From assembly GCF_004792695.1 (NCBI RefSeq), contig NZ_SRXU01000003.1, forward strand, positions 62,001-126,000: DNA of 64,000 nt, given 5' to 3'. The translations under genes and the position numbers were made by a program. The notes beneath the pieces were generated by a model, which was not told the origin of the DNA, made no database searches, and was given only the letters and a program-made list of their open reading frames with translations. How positions within the stretch are numbered: the stretch's first letter is position 1; each line of letters opens with the position of its first letter. Positions 1 through 8,600 of this stretch are shown in pieces. Source of the stretch: Sphingomonas naasensis (lineage in GTDB: Bacteria > Pseudomonadota > Alphaproteobacteria > Sphingomonadales > Sphingomonadaceae).

Positions 1-58
1 TGATGCCCTTCTTGCTCGCGCCGGTACGGTCGGCGGCACGGTAGGAATAAGCGGGCAC
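1..58 (-). CDS. gspF: GspF N-terminus, T2SS inner-membrane platform protein (partial)
   Basis: Only the first 19 codons lie in the window. Read leftwards from a GTG at 56-58 they give (V/M)PAYSYRAADRTGASKKG, which matches the conserved opening of GspF/PilC proteins (a PAYxYxAxDxxGxxxKG pattern). GspF is the polytopic inner-membrane protein on which the GspE ATPase acts. It follows gspE in the same direction, as in most T2SS operons, but is separated from it by a palindromic repeat (62-227) rather than overlapping it. The rest of the gene, and possibly gspJ and gspK, would lie to the left of the window. The call rests on a short match and on context. Confidence 0.72.
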   Translation of the reverse strand, partial: MPAYSYRAADRTGASKKGI

Positions 59-61
59 TAA

Positions 62-227
62 ATTCCTCCCCGAGCTTGTCTCGGGGAGGGGGACCGTCCG
101 AAGGACGGTGGAGGGGCCGCGCCGCAGGCGCGGGACTCGTTTGCCGATAGCGACACCGCCGCTGACGCGGCGGCCCCTCCACCAGCTTCGCTGGTCCCCC
201 TCCCCGAGCAAAGCTCGGGGAGGAATT
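62..227. repeat. Long palindromic intergenic repeat between gspE and gspF
   Basis: Two arms of about 59 bp (62-120 and 169-227) are imperfect inverted copies of each other. Each contains its own small hairpin (CCTCCCCGAGC...GCTCGGGGAGG and a GGACCG/CGGTCC type stem). A closely related element lies at 53818-53987. The shape is that of a REP/MITE-like dispersed repeat. Confidence 0.8.
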
Positions 228-239
228 GGGGGCCCTCGA

Positions 240-1727
240 TCACGCCTCGTCCCTCACCACGCGGGCGACTTCCTCCACGGTCGTCACTCCGCTGCGCACC
301 TTGGCGATGCCATCGTCGAGCAGGCTCGGATTGTCGCGCCGCGCCTGCGCCTCGAGCTCGGCCTCCGAGACCCCGTCATGGATCATCTTCTGCAGCCGAT
401 CGTCGACCGCGACGACTTCGTACAGCCCGGCGCGGCCGCGATAGCCTTCGTCATGGCAATCGGCGCAGCCCTCGGCGCGCCACAGCGTCTCGCCCGGCCG
501 GATCGCGCCGGCGAGCAGGATCGCATCGGCCTCGCGCGCGACGTCCTCGCGCCGGCAGCTCGGGCAGAGCTTGCGCACCAGCCGCTGCGCCGCCAGCCCG
601 ACCAGCATCGGCGCGAGCAGATAACGCTCGACCCCCATGTCGATCAGCCGGGTCACCGATCCGATCGCGCTGTTGGTGTGCAAGGTCGAGAGCACGAAAT
701 GCCCGGTCATCGCCGAGCGCACGGCGACCTGCGCGGTCTCCTGATCGCGAATCTCGCCGACCATGATCACGTCGGGGTCCTGCCGCAGGATCGCGCGAAG
801 CCCGCGCGCAAACGTCATGTCGGTGCGCGGATTGACCTGCGTCTGGCCGATCCCCGGCAGCTCATATTCGATCGGATCCTCGACCGTCATGATGTTGCGC
901 TTGCGGTCGTTGAGACGGCTCAGCGCGGAGTAGAGCGTCGTGGTCTTGCCCGAGCCGGTGGGTCCGGTGACGAGCAGCATGCCGTGCGGCCGCTCGAGCA
1001 GCCGGTTGAACACGTCGCGGTCGCGCTGGCTCATCCCGAGCACTTCCATGTCGAGCCGCAGCGAGCCCTTCTCGAGCAGGCGCATCACCACCCGCTCGCC
1101 ATGCTGGGTCGGGATCGTCGAGACACGCGCATCGACGTCGTGCCCGCCGATGCGCAGTGTCACGCGCCCGTCCTGCGGCACGCGGCGCTCGGCGATGTCG
1201 AGCTTGGCCATCACCTTGATGCGGCTGACCAGCAGCGGCGCCAGCGCGCGCGGCGGCTCGATCATGTCGCGCAGCACCCCGTCGACGCGGAAGCGCGCCA
1301 CGAGCCGCTTCTCCTGCGTCTCGATATGCACGTCCGATGCGCCTTCCTTGACCGCCTCGAGCAGCAGCGCGTTGATCAGCCGGATCACCGGGGCGTCGTC
1401 GCGCGTGTCGAGCAGGTCGTCGACAGAGGCGGCGCTGTCGGCGAGCGCGGCGAGATCCATGTCGCCGAGATCGAAGTCCGCCGCCGCGCCGGCGCTGCCG
1501 CTGTAGAGCCCGCTCAGCGCCGCATCGAATGCCTCGTCGCTCACCGCGACATAGCTGGCGCCCGGGGCGACGCGCTGCACCTCGAGCAGCGCGTCGAGGC
1601 GCACATCGCCGCGATGCAGGCATTCGATGCCCGCCGCGCCGGGACGGAGCAGCACGCCGTTCTTGCGCGCGAAGCTGTACGGCAGCGTCGCGGGCACGTC
1701 GTCGACGAGGATCAGCGTCTCGCTCAC
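240..1727 (-). CDS. gspE: GspE, T2SS secretion ATPase
   Basis: This is a 495-residue protein and the cytoplasmic ATPase that powers pseudopilus assembly. Motifs in order are a Walker A GPTGSGKTT, an Asp-box region (DPDVIMVGEIRDQETA), a His box (FVLSTLHTNSA) and a C-terminal CxxC...CxxC zinc module (LCPSC and GCADC). The N-terminal MSHE/GspE-type domain precedes them. The start is the GTG at 1725-1727, which overlaps the gspM stop codon (GTGA). The open frame extends further upstream, but that part runs antisense-like through gspM. Expression is probably translationally coupled to gspM. The family assignment is secure. Confidence 0.95.
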   Translation of the reverse strand: MSETLILVDDVPATLPYSFARKNGVLLRPGAAGIECLHRGDVRLDALLEVQRVAPGASYVAVSDEAFDAALSGLYSGSAGAAADFDLGDMDLAALADSAASVDDLLDTRDDAPVIRLINALLLEAVKEGASDVHIETQEKRLVARFRVDGVLRDMIEPPRALAPLLVSRIKVMAKLDIAERRVPQDGRVTLRIGGHDVDARVSTIPTQHGERVVMRLLEKGSLRLDMEVLGMSQRDRDVFNRLLERPHGMLLVTGPTGSGKTTTLYSALSRLNDRKRNIMTVEDPIEYELPGIGQTQVNPRTDMTFARGLRAILRQDPDVIMVGEIRDQETAQVAVRSAMTGHFVLSTLHTNSAIGSVTRLIDMGVERYLLAPMLVGLAAQRLVRKLCPSCRREDVAREADAILLAGAIRPGETLWRAEGCADCHDEGYRGRAGLYEVVAVDDRLQKMIHDGVSEAELEAQARRDNPSLLDDGIAKVRSGVTTVEEVARVVRDEA

Positions 1728-2221
1728 GCGCCGAAATCCACGCTGGCCGAGACGCGGCCGGGCGTCGGACGCTTCCGGATCCAGACGCGCCGCACGCGCA
1801 GGTCGCTCGTCGCGCCCAGATCGGCGAGCCACGCCATCAGCGAATCATAGCTGGCATCGGCCAGCGTGACGCGCGTTCCGCCCGGAATCGCCTCGGGCGC
1901 CGCGACGAGCCCGAAGGTGGTGGCCGAGCCGCTCAGTATTTGCGCCGGTGGGCCCTCCCGCCGCGCCGGCTTCGTGCTGGTCAGCGTCCCCGCGGCACGG
2001 ATCCGCGCGGTGAGCGTCTCATAGGTGCGGATATCGGCGATCGCGTCGGCGCGCGCGGCCTGGAGCGGCTTGACCACGCCATAGACGAGCACCACCAGCC
2101 CCAGCAGTCCGCCGAGCACGCCGACGAGCCATTGCTCGCGCTTGCTGAGCCCGCTCCACCAATTGTCGAAGCGAATCAGCGCGGCGTCGAGCGCGGGCAG
2201 GCGAGTGATCAGGATTCTCAT
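1724..2221 (-). CDS. gspM: GspM, T2SS inner-membrane protein
   Basis: This is a 165-residue bitopic membrane protein. A short cytoplasmic head (starting MRILITRLPALDA) with a KREQ motif precedes one transmembrane segment (about residues 30-50). A periplasmic ferredoxin-like domain ends in SVDFGA. The KREQ-TM arrangement is typical of GspM, which pairs with GspL. The ATG at 2219-2221 overlaps the gspL stop, and its own stop overlaps the gspE GTG, so L-M-E form one coupled unit. Confidence 0.85.
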   Translation of the reverse strand: MRILITRLPALDAALIRFDNWWSGLSKREQWLVGVLGGLLGLVVLVYGVVKPLQAARADAIADIRTYETLTARIRAAGTLTSTKPARREGPPAQILSGSATTFGLVAAPEAIPGGTRVTLADASYDSLMAWLADLGATSDLRVRRVWIRKRPTPGRVSASVDFGA

Positions 2222-3306
2222 GCGTTGCTCGCCGTAATGCGGATGCTGCCGTCGGGCGAGCGGGTAACGCTTCCCGGCACCCGCGCCGCGCGCAGCGCCG
2301 CCTCGATGCGCCCGACCAGCCCGGGATCGGTGCCGTCCACCTCCATCGTCAGCGCATTGGCCTGATAGTTGATCGCGCGCACGGTGAGCGATCCGGCGAG
2401 CGGCCCGAGCGCACCCGATATCCGCGTCAGCAGCGGCAGAAAATTGTCGGGCGGCGTACCGGTCCCGCTCGGCAGCAGATCGGTCACGCTGGCGGCGAGA
2501 TCGCCGCTCAGATTGGCGCCCGGCGCGGCGATCGCCGCCGCGGCGCGCGCATCGGCCTCGCGGCTGTCGGCGATCCGCCGCAGCATCAGCGTGTCGGCGG
2601 CGGCGATCCCGATATGCGCCGCGGCGCCGATCGCGACGATCCAGCCGAGCCTGCGCCAGACATTGGGCAATGCCGCGCGGCGGCGGGCGTAAAGCCCCTG
2701 TCGCAAATCGAGCGCGGGCGCGAGCAACCGTTCGGACAGCGCCGCGGGGGCGATCGTCGATCCCCCCGCCGCCATCTCGGTAGGCAGCGGCGCGCCATAG
2801 GACCGCACCGCCGGGCTGGTCGCGGCCTGCCACATCGCCTGCAGCATCGCCGGCGGCGCCGCGAATCCGCCGCCCTCGCCGGTGCGGACGATCGCGCGGT
2901 CGGTGCCAAGTTCGACCGCCCATTCGCCCTCCGCCGGCCGCGGCAGCGCGAGCGCGTCGGGCACCATCGCGGCATGGCCCAGCCCGGCCATCTCGGCAGT
3001 ATCGACCCATGCCGCCATCACCTCGTGCCGCACCACGCCGACCAGATAGCGTTTCGGGGCGATCTCGGCGCCCAATGCGAGATGGACGCTCTCGATCGGC
3101 TCGGCGATCTGGTCCTCGACCGCGAAGGGCAGCGCCGCGAGCCGCTTCGCGCGATTCGCCAACGGCAGATCGACGATGAGCAGGCGCACCTGTTCGGTCG
3201 GCACGAGCACGGTTGCAGGGCCTCCCCGCTCGGCTATGATCAGCCGATCGCCCGCCAGCGTCCAGACACCGGCAGCGGGTGGTCCGTCCGTATCTGGCGC
3301 GCCCAT
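2218..3306 (-). CDS. gspL: GspL, T2SS actin-like cytoplasmic/inner-membrane protein
   Basis: This 362-residue protein has a cytoplasmic actin-like part (conserved VDLPLANRAKRLAALPFAVE region near the N-terminus, matching the GspL LP.AL.E signature). A transmembrane helix (GWIVAIGAAAHIGIAA) and a periplasmic PilN-like domain follow. GspL recruits GspE to the membrane. I chose the ATG at 3304-3306; ATG 3349-3351 is also in frame, but using it would leave only 10 bp to the divergent gspG. No convincing ribosome binding site distinguishes the two. Confidence 0.82.
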   Translation of the reverse strand: MGAPDTDGPPAAGVWTLAGDRLIIAERGGPATVLVPTEQVRLLIVDLPLANRAKRLAALPFAVEDQIAEPIESVHLALGAEIAPKRYLVGVVRHEVMAAWVDTAEMAGLGHAAMVPDALALPRPAEGEWAVELGTDRAIVRTGEGGGFAAPPAMLQAMWQAATSPAVRSYGAPLPTEMAAGGSTIAPAALSERLLAPALDLRQGLYARRRAALPNVWRRLGWIVAIGAAAHIGIAAADTLMLRRIADSREADARAAAAIAAPGANLSGDLAASVTDLLPSGTGTPPDNFLPLLTRISGALGPLAGSLTVRAINYQANALTMEVDGTDPGLVGRIEAALRAARVPGSVTRSPDGSIRITASNA

Positions 3307-3320
3307 GGCGTCGGGAGTGG

Positions 3321-3338
3321 CTGTCACATTTGCTTCAT
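3321..3338 (+). promoter_or_regulatory. Pho-box-like direct repeat between gspL and gspG
   Basis: The sequence CTGTCAC-ATTT-GCTTCAT has one perfect Pho half-site (CTGTCAC), a 4-bp A/T spacer and a second half-site matching 4 of 7 positions. This is the 7+4+7 geometry PhoB recognises. It sits in the control region shared by the two divergent gsp operons. Binding is an inference. Confidence 0.4.
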
Positions 3339-3361
3339 GGGAAGGACGCATGGGCCCGGGG

Positions 3362-3844
3362 ATGCGCATAGTTTTGAAACAGTTTAGTGACATCGCACCG
3401 CTTGCCCGCACAAGCAAGCGCCGTACGGCCCGGCCGGGCGAAGAAGGCTTCACGCTGCTCGAGATGATGATCGTGCTGGTCATCATCGCGGTGATCGCGG
3501 GGCTGGTCACCGTCAACGTGATGGGCCGTCCCGACGAAGCGCGGGCGACGACCACCAAATCGAACATCACCAGCATCAACGCCGCGCTGAAGATGTACCG
3601 TCTCGACAACGGCAATTATCCCACCAGCGAGCAGGGGCTGAAGGCGCTCGTCGAGAAGCCCACCGCCGCGCCGGTGCCGGGAAGCTGGGCGACGGGCGGC
3701 TATCTCTCGGCGCCGGCGCTCGATGCGTGGCAGAAGCCCTATGAATATCAGTCGGACGGGGCGAGCTTCACGATTCGCTCGCTCGGCCGCGACGGCAAGC
3801 CGGGTGGCGAAGGCGTCGACGCCGATATCGACGGCAAGGGCTGA
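3362..3844 (+). CDS. gspG: GspG, major T2SS pseudopilin
   Basis: This is a 160-residue prepilin. A 28-residue basic leader ends in EEG, followed by the type IV prepilin hydrophobic helix FTLLEMMIVLVIIAVIAGLV with the essential Glu at +5. The C-terminal half has the GspG features YRLDNGNYPTSEQGL and a calcium-loop-like GDGKPGGEGVDADI end. The pseudopilin is cleaved by a prepilin peptidase and polymerises into the piston. The ATG at 3362 is the first usable start; no ATG lies between it and the cleavage site. It heads the G-H-I-C-D operon. Confidence 0.93.
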   Translation: MRIVLKQFSDIAPLARTSKRRTARPGEEGFTLLEMMIVLVIIAVIAGLVTVNVMGRPDEARATTTKSNITSINAALKMYRLDNGNYPTSEQGLKALVEKPTAAPVPGSWATGGYLSAPALDAWQKPYEYQSDGASFTIRSLGRDGKPGGEGVDADIDGKG

Positions 3845-3848
3845 ACCG

Positions 3849-4325
3849 ATGCGGGGGGTGACACGCGCCGGCATCGATCGCGAGGCGGGGTTCACCCTGC
3901 TCGAGATGATGATCGTGCTCGTCGTCATCGCGGTGATGGCCGGCGCGGTGACGCTCGGCATCGGCAGCGTCACGCGTGCGCCGAGCGTCGAGACCGAGGC
4001 GCGCCGCCTCGCCACCCGGCTCCAGGCCGCGGCCGACGATGCGATGCTCGGCGATCGCGTGATCGCCTTTACTGCCGAAAAGCACGGCTATGGCTTCGCG
4101 ACGATCGGGGGAGACGGCAAGCTGATCGCCCGCACCGACGACGCGCTCGGCTTTCACCAGCTCCCCGGCGGCATGGTCGTCACGCTGAGCGTGCGCCCGC
4201 CGGTGATCCTCGGCGTCGATGGCTCGGGCCGCCCGATGTCGGCGGTTGTCGAGAGCGGCCGGCAGCGCTGGCTGGTCAGCTATGACGGCCTCACCGCCCG
4301 CGCCCTCCCGGCGCCCAAGGTATGA
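3849..4325 (+). CDS. gspH: GspH, minor T2SS pseudopilin
   Basis: This is a 158-residue protein starting at ATG 3849, four bases after the gspG stop. A short leader ends in EAG before the prepilin helix FTLLEMMIVLVVIAVMAGAV (Glu+5 present). A GspH-type beta-rich C-terminal domain follows. It is a minor pseudopilin at or near the tip. The stop overlaps the gspI ATG (ATGA). Confidence 0.88.
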   Translation: MRGVTRAGIDREAGFTLLEMMIVLVVIAVMAGAVTLGIGSVTRAPSVETEARRLATRLQAAADDAMLGDRVIAFTAEKHGYGFATIGGDGKLIARTDDALGFHQLPGGMVVTLSVRPPVILGVDGSGRPMSAVVESGRQRWLVSYDGLTARALPAPKV

Positions 4326-4774
4326 TCCGGATGCGTTCCGTGCTCCTGCGAAAGCAGGAGCCCAGAGTCGCGGGCGACCCGCTTGCCGCCCCGGGCTCCT
4401 GCTTTCGCAGGAGCGCTGGGGCCGGCGAGCAAGGCTTCTCGCTCATCGAGGCGCTCGTCGCGCTCGCCGTTCTCGCCATCGCCACCGTCGGGCTGATGCG
4501 CACGGTCGAATCGCACATCGATTCGACCCGCGGCGTCGAGCGGCGCACCGCGGCGATGTGGGTCGCCGAGAATCGGCTCGCCGAGCTCGAGGCGAAAGCC
4601 CCCACCGCCGATGCCGATCAGATCGAGATGCTCGGTGAGCAATGGCGCGTCGCCGTCGCGCGCAGCGGCACCGATGATCCCGAGATCCAGCGCATCCGCA
4701 TCAAGGTGTTCGCCGCGCGGGAGACCACGCCCCTTGCATCGCTCGACGGCTTCGTCGACGGACGCAGGGGATGA
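4322..4774 (+). CDS. gspI: GspI, minor T2SS pseudopilin with a repeat-encoded leader
   Basis: This is a 150-residue protein. The prepilin cleavage site EQG/FSLIEALVALAVLAIATVGL, with Glu+5, is clear, as is the GspI body (VAENRLAELE, EQWRVAV). The leader is 36 residues, far longer than the usual 5-10, because a 73-bp palindromic repeat (4342-4414) is translated in frame between the start and the cleavage site. The start ATG overlaps the gspH stop; the next in-frame ATG at 4331 also precedes the repeat. The ATGA at 4771 couples gspI to gspC. Confidence 0.88.
   Translation: MIRMRSVLLRKQEPRVAGDPLAAPGSCFRRSAGAGEQGFSLIEALVALAVLAIATVGLMRTVESHIDSTRGVERRTAAMWVAENRLAELEAKAPTADADQIEMLGEQWRVAVARSGTDDPEIQRIRIKVFAARETTPLASLDGFVDGRRG
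4342..4414. repeat. Palindromic repeat inside the gspI leader
   Basis: Arms 4342-4363 and 4393-4414 are exact inverted copies of 22 bases. Each arm forms its own hairpin around a GCGAAAGC core (CCTGCGAAAGCAGG). The same GCGAAAGC core occurs in the hairpin after katG (44844-44869), suggesting a dispersed REP-like family. Confidence 0.8.
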
Positions 4775-5586
4775 TGTCCTCCCTCGCTCTCACGCCGCGC
4801 CAGGCGCGCACGGCGCTCGACATCGTCACGGGCCTCGTCGTGCTGTCGGTGGCGATCGCGCTCGCCGGGCTGACCTGGCGGCTCGCCGGCCATGCCGGCA
4901 CCGGGGCGATCACCGTGCCGTCGGGGCGCAGCGGCCCCGCGGTGGCGCCCGATATCGCGCCCGCGCTCGCGCTCGCGCCGTTCGGCAAATCCGCCGAGAA
5001 CGCGGCCGGGCAGCCGACCAGCCTCCCGCTCGAACTCAAGGGCGTGATCGCGGCGACTCCGGCCTCGCTCTCGACCGCCTTCATTTCGGTGAGCGGCGCG
5101 ACCACGGCATCGTTCCATGTCGGTGACGTGGTCAGCGGCGCGACGATCCAGTCGATCCTGCGCGATCGCGTGATCCTCTCGGTCGGCGGGCGCAGCGAGT
5201 TCCTCGCCTTCCCCGATCCGACGCTGTCGCCCGAGCAGCGCCAGGCCGCGCAGAATCAGGCGACGCAGGCCGCAGTCACTCCCCAGCCCGGCGTCCCCAC
5301 GCCCGGGCCCGGCGCCCCGCCGCCGCCCGCCGCGCCGCCCGCGGCCGCCACCGCCGGCCTGCTCCAGCGCTTCGACGCGACTCCGGTCAGCGGCGGCTAT
5401 CGCATCGGTGACAATGGCCCGCCCGGCATGGTCGCCGGCGACGTCATCCAGTCGGTCAACGGCACCTCGCTCAGCGATTCCGCCGCCGCCAGTGCCGCCT
5501 TCGCCTCGGCGCAGGCGAGCGGCACCGCCCAGATCCAGATCCTGCGCGACGGGAAGCGGCTCACGCTAACCGTTCCGCTCCGCTAA
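4771..5586 (+). CDS. gspC: GspC, T2SS inner-membrane/periplasmic connector
   Basis: This is a 271-residue protein. One transmembrane helix lies near residues 18-40. A homology region follows (LPLELKGVIAATPASLSTAF, FHVGDVVSGATIQSILRDRVIL), then a proline/alanine linker (about 165-190). A C-terminal PDZ domain follows (GGYRIGDNGPPGMVAGDVI, SVNGTSL). GspC links the platform to the GspD secretin and helps choose substrates. ATG 4771 overlaps the gspI stop. Confidence 0.92.
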   Translation: MMSSLALTPRQARTALDIVTGLVVLSVAIALAGLTWRLAGHAGTGAITVPSGRSGPAVAPDIAPALALAPFGKSAENAAGQPTSLPLELKGVIAATPASLSTAFISVSGATTASFHVGDVVSGATIQSILRDRVILSVGGRSEFLAFPDPTLSPEQRQAAQNQATQAAVTPQPGVPTPGPGAPPPPAAPPAAATAGLLQRFDATPVSGGYRIGDNGPPGMVAGDVIQSVNGTSLSDSAAASAAFASAQASGTAQIQILRDGKRLTLTVPLR

Positions 5587-5596
5587 TGAGAACCCC

Positions 5597-7678
5597 GTGA
5601 ACATTCGCTCCACTCTCGCCGCCCTCGCGCTCGCCGGCATCGCGCTCGACAGTATCGCCGTCGCGCAGACCGCCGCCGATCCGCAGGCCCAGCCCGGCGA
5701 CATCGTGATCAACATGCGCGGAGTCGAGATCGCCGACGTCGCCGATCAGATCTCGCGGATCACCGGACGCACGCTGATCCTCGATCCCGCGGTGAAAGGC
5801 ATCGTCACCGTCACCTCGGCAACGCCGCTATCGCCTTCGGGAGTCTGGGAATTGTTCCAGTCGGTGCTCCGCGCCAACGGCTTTTCGGCGGTAAGGTCAG
5901 GCCGGGCGTGGCGCATCGTCCCCGCCGCCAACGCCGTCCGCGACGGCGGCGTGCCCAATCGGGCCGCGGGCGGGCAGGAGCTGGTGACGCGGATGGTCCG
6001 CCTCGCCAACGTCCCCGCTGCCGATGTCGCCCGGGTGGTTCGCCCGCTCGTCGCCACCTTCGGCAGCGTCGAGCCGCTGACCAGCCCCAACGCGATCGTG
6101 ATCACCGACTATGCCGACAATGTCCGCCGGGTCGAGGCGATCGCCCGCCAGCTAGACGGTGGCGGCGGCGCGACCTTCGCGACGATCACGCTGCGCAACG
6201 GCAACGCCGCCGACGTCGCCCAGTCGCTCCAGACCGTGCTCGGCGATCAGCAGGGCGGCACCGGCGCGCGCGTCGCCGCCGATCCGCGCAGCAACACGGT
6301 GATCATCCGCGGCACCCCCGCGGCGGTGGCCGAGGCGCGCAAGATCGCCGCCTCGCTCGATCAGCCCGGCGGCGCGACTCCGATCACGCGCATGTTCCGC
6401 CTGAACTATGCCGATGCCGAGACCGTGACCGAAGTGCTCCGCGGCGTCCTCGGCCAGGGCGAGAGCGCCGACAACCCGGTCGCGCGCAGCCTGTCGGGAT
6501 CGAACAGCAACCCGTTCGCGCGCCTCAGCGCGGGATCGCAGAACCTCTCCTCGCTGCCTAACAGCGCCGCCTCCACCAGCGCCGGGCTCGGCAATGCGAT
6601 GCAGGCCGCGAACGCCGCCGCGGCGGCGAGCCAGTCGCAAGGCCTGCAGAGCCAGCAGAACCAGACCCCGCAGGGCTTCTCGACTCCCGAGCTCACCGTC
6701 CAGCCCGCCCCCGAGCTCAACGCGGTGGTGGTGCGCGGCACGCCGACCGCGATCGCCTCGATCGAGCCGCTGATCACCGATCTCGACGTGCGCCGCCCGC
6801 AGGTGCTGATCGAGGCGGCGATCGCCGAGATCACCGGCGACGATGCCGAGGCGCTGGGCATCCAGCTCGGCACCAGCGGCGCGGCGCTCCAGCCGCAGGG
6901 TGTCGGCACCTCGTTCGATCAGGCGGGCACCTCGCTCGGCACGATCCTCAAGGCGCTCAACGTCCCCGCGGGCGCGCTGATCAGCAACGGGCTGACCGGC
7001 AATGTCCGGATCGGCGACGACTTCTCGATCCTCGTCCAGGCGCTCGGCACCTCGACGCGCGCCAATCTGCTCTCGACTCCGCAGATCACCGTGCTCGACA
7101 ATGTCGCGGGCGAGTTCGTCTCGGGCCAGAACGTGCCCTTCGTCACCGGCTCGGTGCTCACCGATTCGACTTCGGTGAACCCGTATACGACCATCGAGCG
7201 CAAGGACGTGGGCATCACCTTGCGCGTGCTGCCGCGGATCAATGCGGGCGACACGATCCGGCTGCAGGTGAACCAGGAGGCCTCGTCGATCGCCGAGGCG
7301 CAGACCCAGGCCGCGTCCGACCTCGTCACCAATCGCCGCGCGATCACCACCACCGTCCTCGCCGACAACGGCCAGACGATCGTGCTCGGCGGGCTGATCA
7401 CCGACGACCGGCAGGACTCACGCCAGCAGGTGCCGATTCTCGGCGACATCCCGATCGTCGGCGAGCTGTTCAAGAGCCGCCGCGAGACGCGCCAGAAGCG
7501 CACGCTGTTCATCTTCCTCAAGCCGACGATCCTGCGCGACCCCGCCGATGCGGCCGCCGCGGCCAAGGACAAATACGCGCGGCTGCGCTCGGACGAGCTC
7601 GCCAACACCCGCCGCTCGAGCCTGTTGCTCGCCCCGCCCAAGCCGCGGCTGACCGTCGAGATCGACGGGATCTACTAG
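5597..7678 (+). CDS. gspD: GspD, T2SS outer-membrane secretin
   Basis: This is a 693-residue secretin beginning at GTG 5597, ten bases after gspC. It has a signal peptide (about residues 1-24, ending AVAQ), then an N0 domain (DIVINMRGVEIADVADQISR) and N1-N3 repeats with typical R-V-L modules. An Asn/Gln/Ser-rich loop (about 290-355) interrupts N3. The secretin core contains QNVPFVTGS and the conserved C-terminal region QTIVLGGLITDDR and VPILGDIPIVGELFKSR. It forms the outer-membrane channel. It is the last gene of the rightward gsp operon; no strong terminator was seen after it. Confidence 0.96.
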   Translation: MNIRSTLAALALAGIALDSIAVAQTAADPQAQPGDIVINMRGVEIADVADQISRITGRTLILDPAVKGIVTVTSATPLSPSGVWELFQSVLRANGFSAVRSGRAWRIVPAANAVRDGGVPNRAAGGQELVTRMVRLANVPAADVARVVRPLVATFGSVEPLTSPNAIVITDYADNVRRVEAIARQLDGGGGATFATITLRNGNAADVAQSLQTVLGDQQGGTGARVAADPRSNTVIIRGTPAAVAEARKIAASLDQPGGATPITRMFRLNYADAETVTEVLRGVLGQGESADNPVARSLSGSNSNPFARLSAGSQNLSSLPNSAASTSAGLGNAMQAANAAAAASQSQGLQSQQNQTPQGFSTPELTVQPAPELNAVVVRGTPTAIASIEPLITDLDVRRPQVLIEAAIAEITGDDAEALGIQLGTSGAALQPQGVGTSFDQAGTSLGTILKALNVPAGALISNGLTGNVRIGDDFSILVQALGTSTRANLLSTPQITVLDNVAGEFVSGQNVPFVTGSVLTDSTSVNPYTTIERKDVGITLRVLPRINAGDTIRLQVNQEASSIAEAQTQAASDLVTNRRAITTTVLADNGQTIVLGGLITDDRQDSRQQVPILGDIPIVGELFKSRRETRQKRTLFIFLKPTILRDPADAAAAAKDKYARLRSDELANTRRSSLLLAPPKPRLTVEIDGIY

Positions 7679-7762
7679 GGCGCAGGCGCGCCAGGCTGCC
7701 GGTCCGCTTCCGCCCCGATTGCGGACATTGAGGCGCCGCCTGTAGGCTGTCGCAAAGAATCC

Positions 7763-8110
7763 ATGGAGGCGAACTTGCTCGCGAAGATATTCAAGTTGAA
7801 GCCCGAGCAGATCGCTCCCATCGCACTGGGACGCGGAGGGTGTCTCTCAACCGATCGCATCGTCGTTGAGGGCAAGCGGGTCGGATATATGTATCGCGAG
7901 GAACCGCACAACGAACTGGATAGCGGTTGGCGATTTTTCGCCGGTGACGAGGACGCGGGCTATATGTCGAATAGCCAACGGCACGGCGTCTACGACGTAA
8001 ATACACTCGTGAACTACGATCCCGACATTTTTTCGTTTCTCGATGCAGCCATTGGCAGCCGCTTCGAGCGAACCGGAGAAACATTTCGATTACTCGGTGA
8101 TGGCGAATAG
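7763..8110 (+). CDS. DUF2185 (Imm33-like) domain protein
   Basis: This 115-residue soluble protein has the DUF2185 signature around GWRFFAGDEDAGYM and the following YDVNTLVNYDPDI. The family is often described as an immunity-type domain (Imm33), but many members are orphans. No toxin gene is adjacent here. Codon use is less GC-skewed than in the neighbouring gsp genes, which fits a recent insertion between gspD and the next T2SS genes. The biological role is unknown. Confidence 0.7.
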   Translation: MEANLLAKIFKLKPEQIAPIALGRGGCLSTDRIVVEGKRVGYMYREEPHNELDSGWRFFAGDEDAGYMSNSQRHGVYDVNTLVNYDPDIFSFLDAAIGSRFERTGETFRLLGDGE

Positions 8111-8183
8111 CGAACGGCAGCTAACCACCCGATCTCCGTCATCCACGCCCCTTCCGGCAAGCGGACATTTGTAAGTTCACAGC

Positions 8184-8600
8184 CTAGCCCACCGGCAGCG
8201 GCACGCGGACGCGCTGCGCGCCGCGGGTGAAATAGGCCGCGTCGATCGCGAGGCTGGCGAGCTGCCAGCCGTCGACGCTCTCGCCGATCTGCAGCGCGCG
8301 CGTCGTGCCGTCGGCGGTGCGCACCAGCGCCACCGCATCCTGACCGAGCCGGCCGACGATCCCGATCAGCGCAGGGGCATCGCCCGGCGCCGCCGCATCG
8401 GCCTCGGCAGGCTTCGCGAACAAGGGCCGCTCGAACGCTGCGACCAGCGGCGGCGCCTGCCGCGCGACCAGCGGCGTCGGCGCCTTCTCCTCCTGCACCG
8501 CAGGCTGCCCGGCTTTCCCCGCGACCAGCAGGAACAGCGGCATCAGCACCGCGAAGCCGCCCGCCAGCCCCACGGCGATCCGGTCGTGCCGCGCGCTCAT
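8184..8600 (-). CDS. GspC-HR/GspN-like T2SS accessory protein
   Basis: This 138-residue protein has one N-terminal transmembrane helix (about residues 8-27) and a compact periplasmic domain. The conserved stretch AFERPLFAK...ALIGIVGRLGQDAVALVR, LQIGESVDGWQLASL resembles the homology region of GspC and the small proteins called GspN or PilP-like. It is the last of three genes joined by ATGA overlaps on this strand. Its likely role is to link the second platform set to the secretin; the exact subfamily is uncertain. Confidence 0.6.
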   Translation of the reverse strand: MSARHDRIAVGLAGGFAVLMPLFLLVAGKAGQPAVQEEKAPTPLVARQAPPLVAAFERPLFAKPAEADAAAPGDAPALIGIVGRLGQDAVALVRTADGTTRALQIGESVDGWQLASLAIDAAYFTRGAQRVRVPLPVG

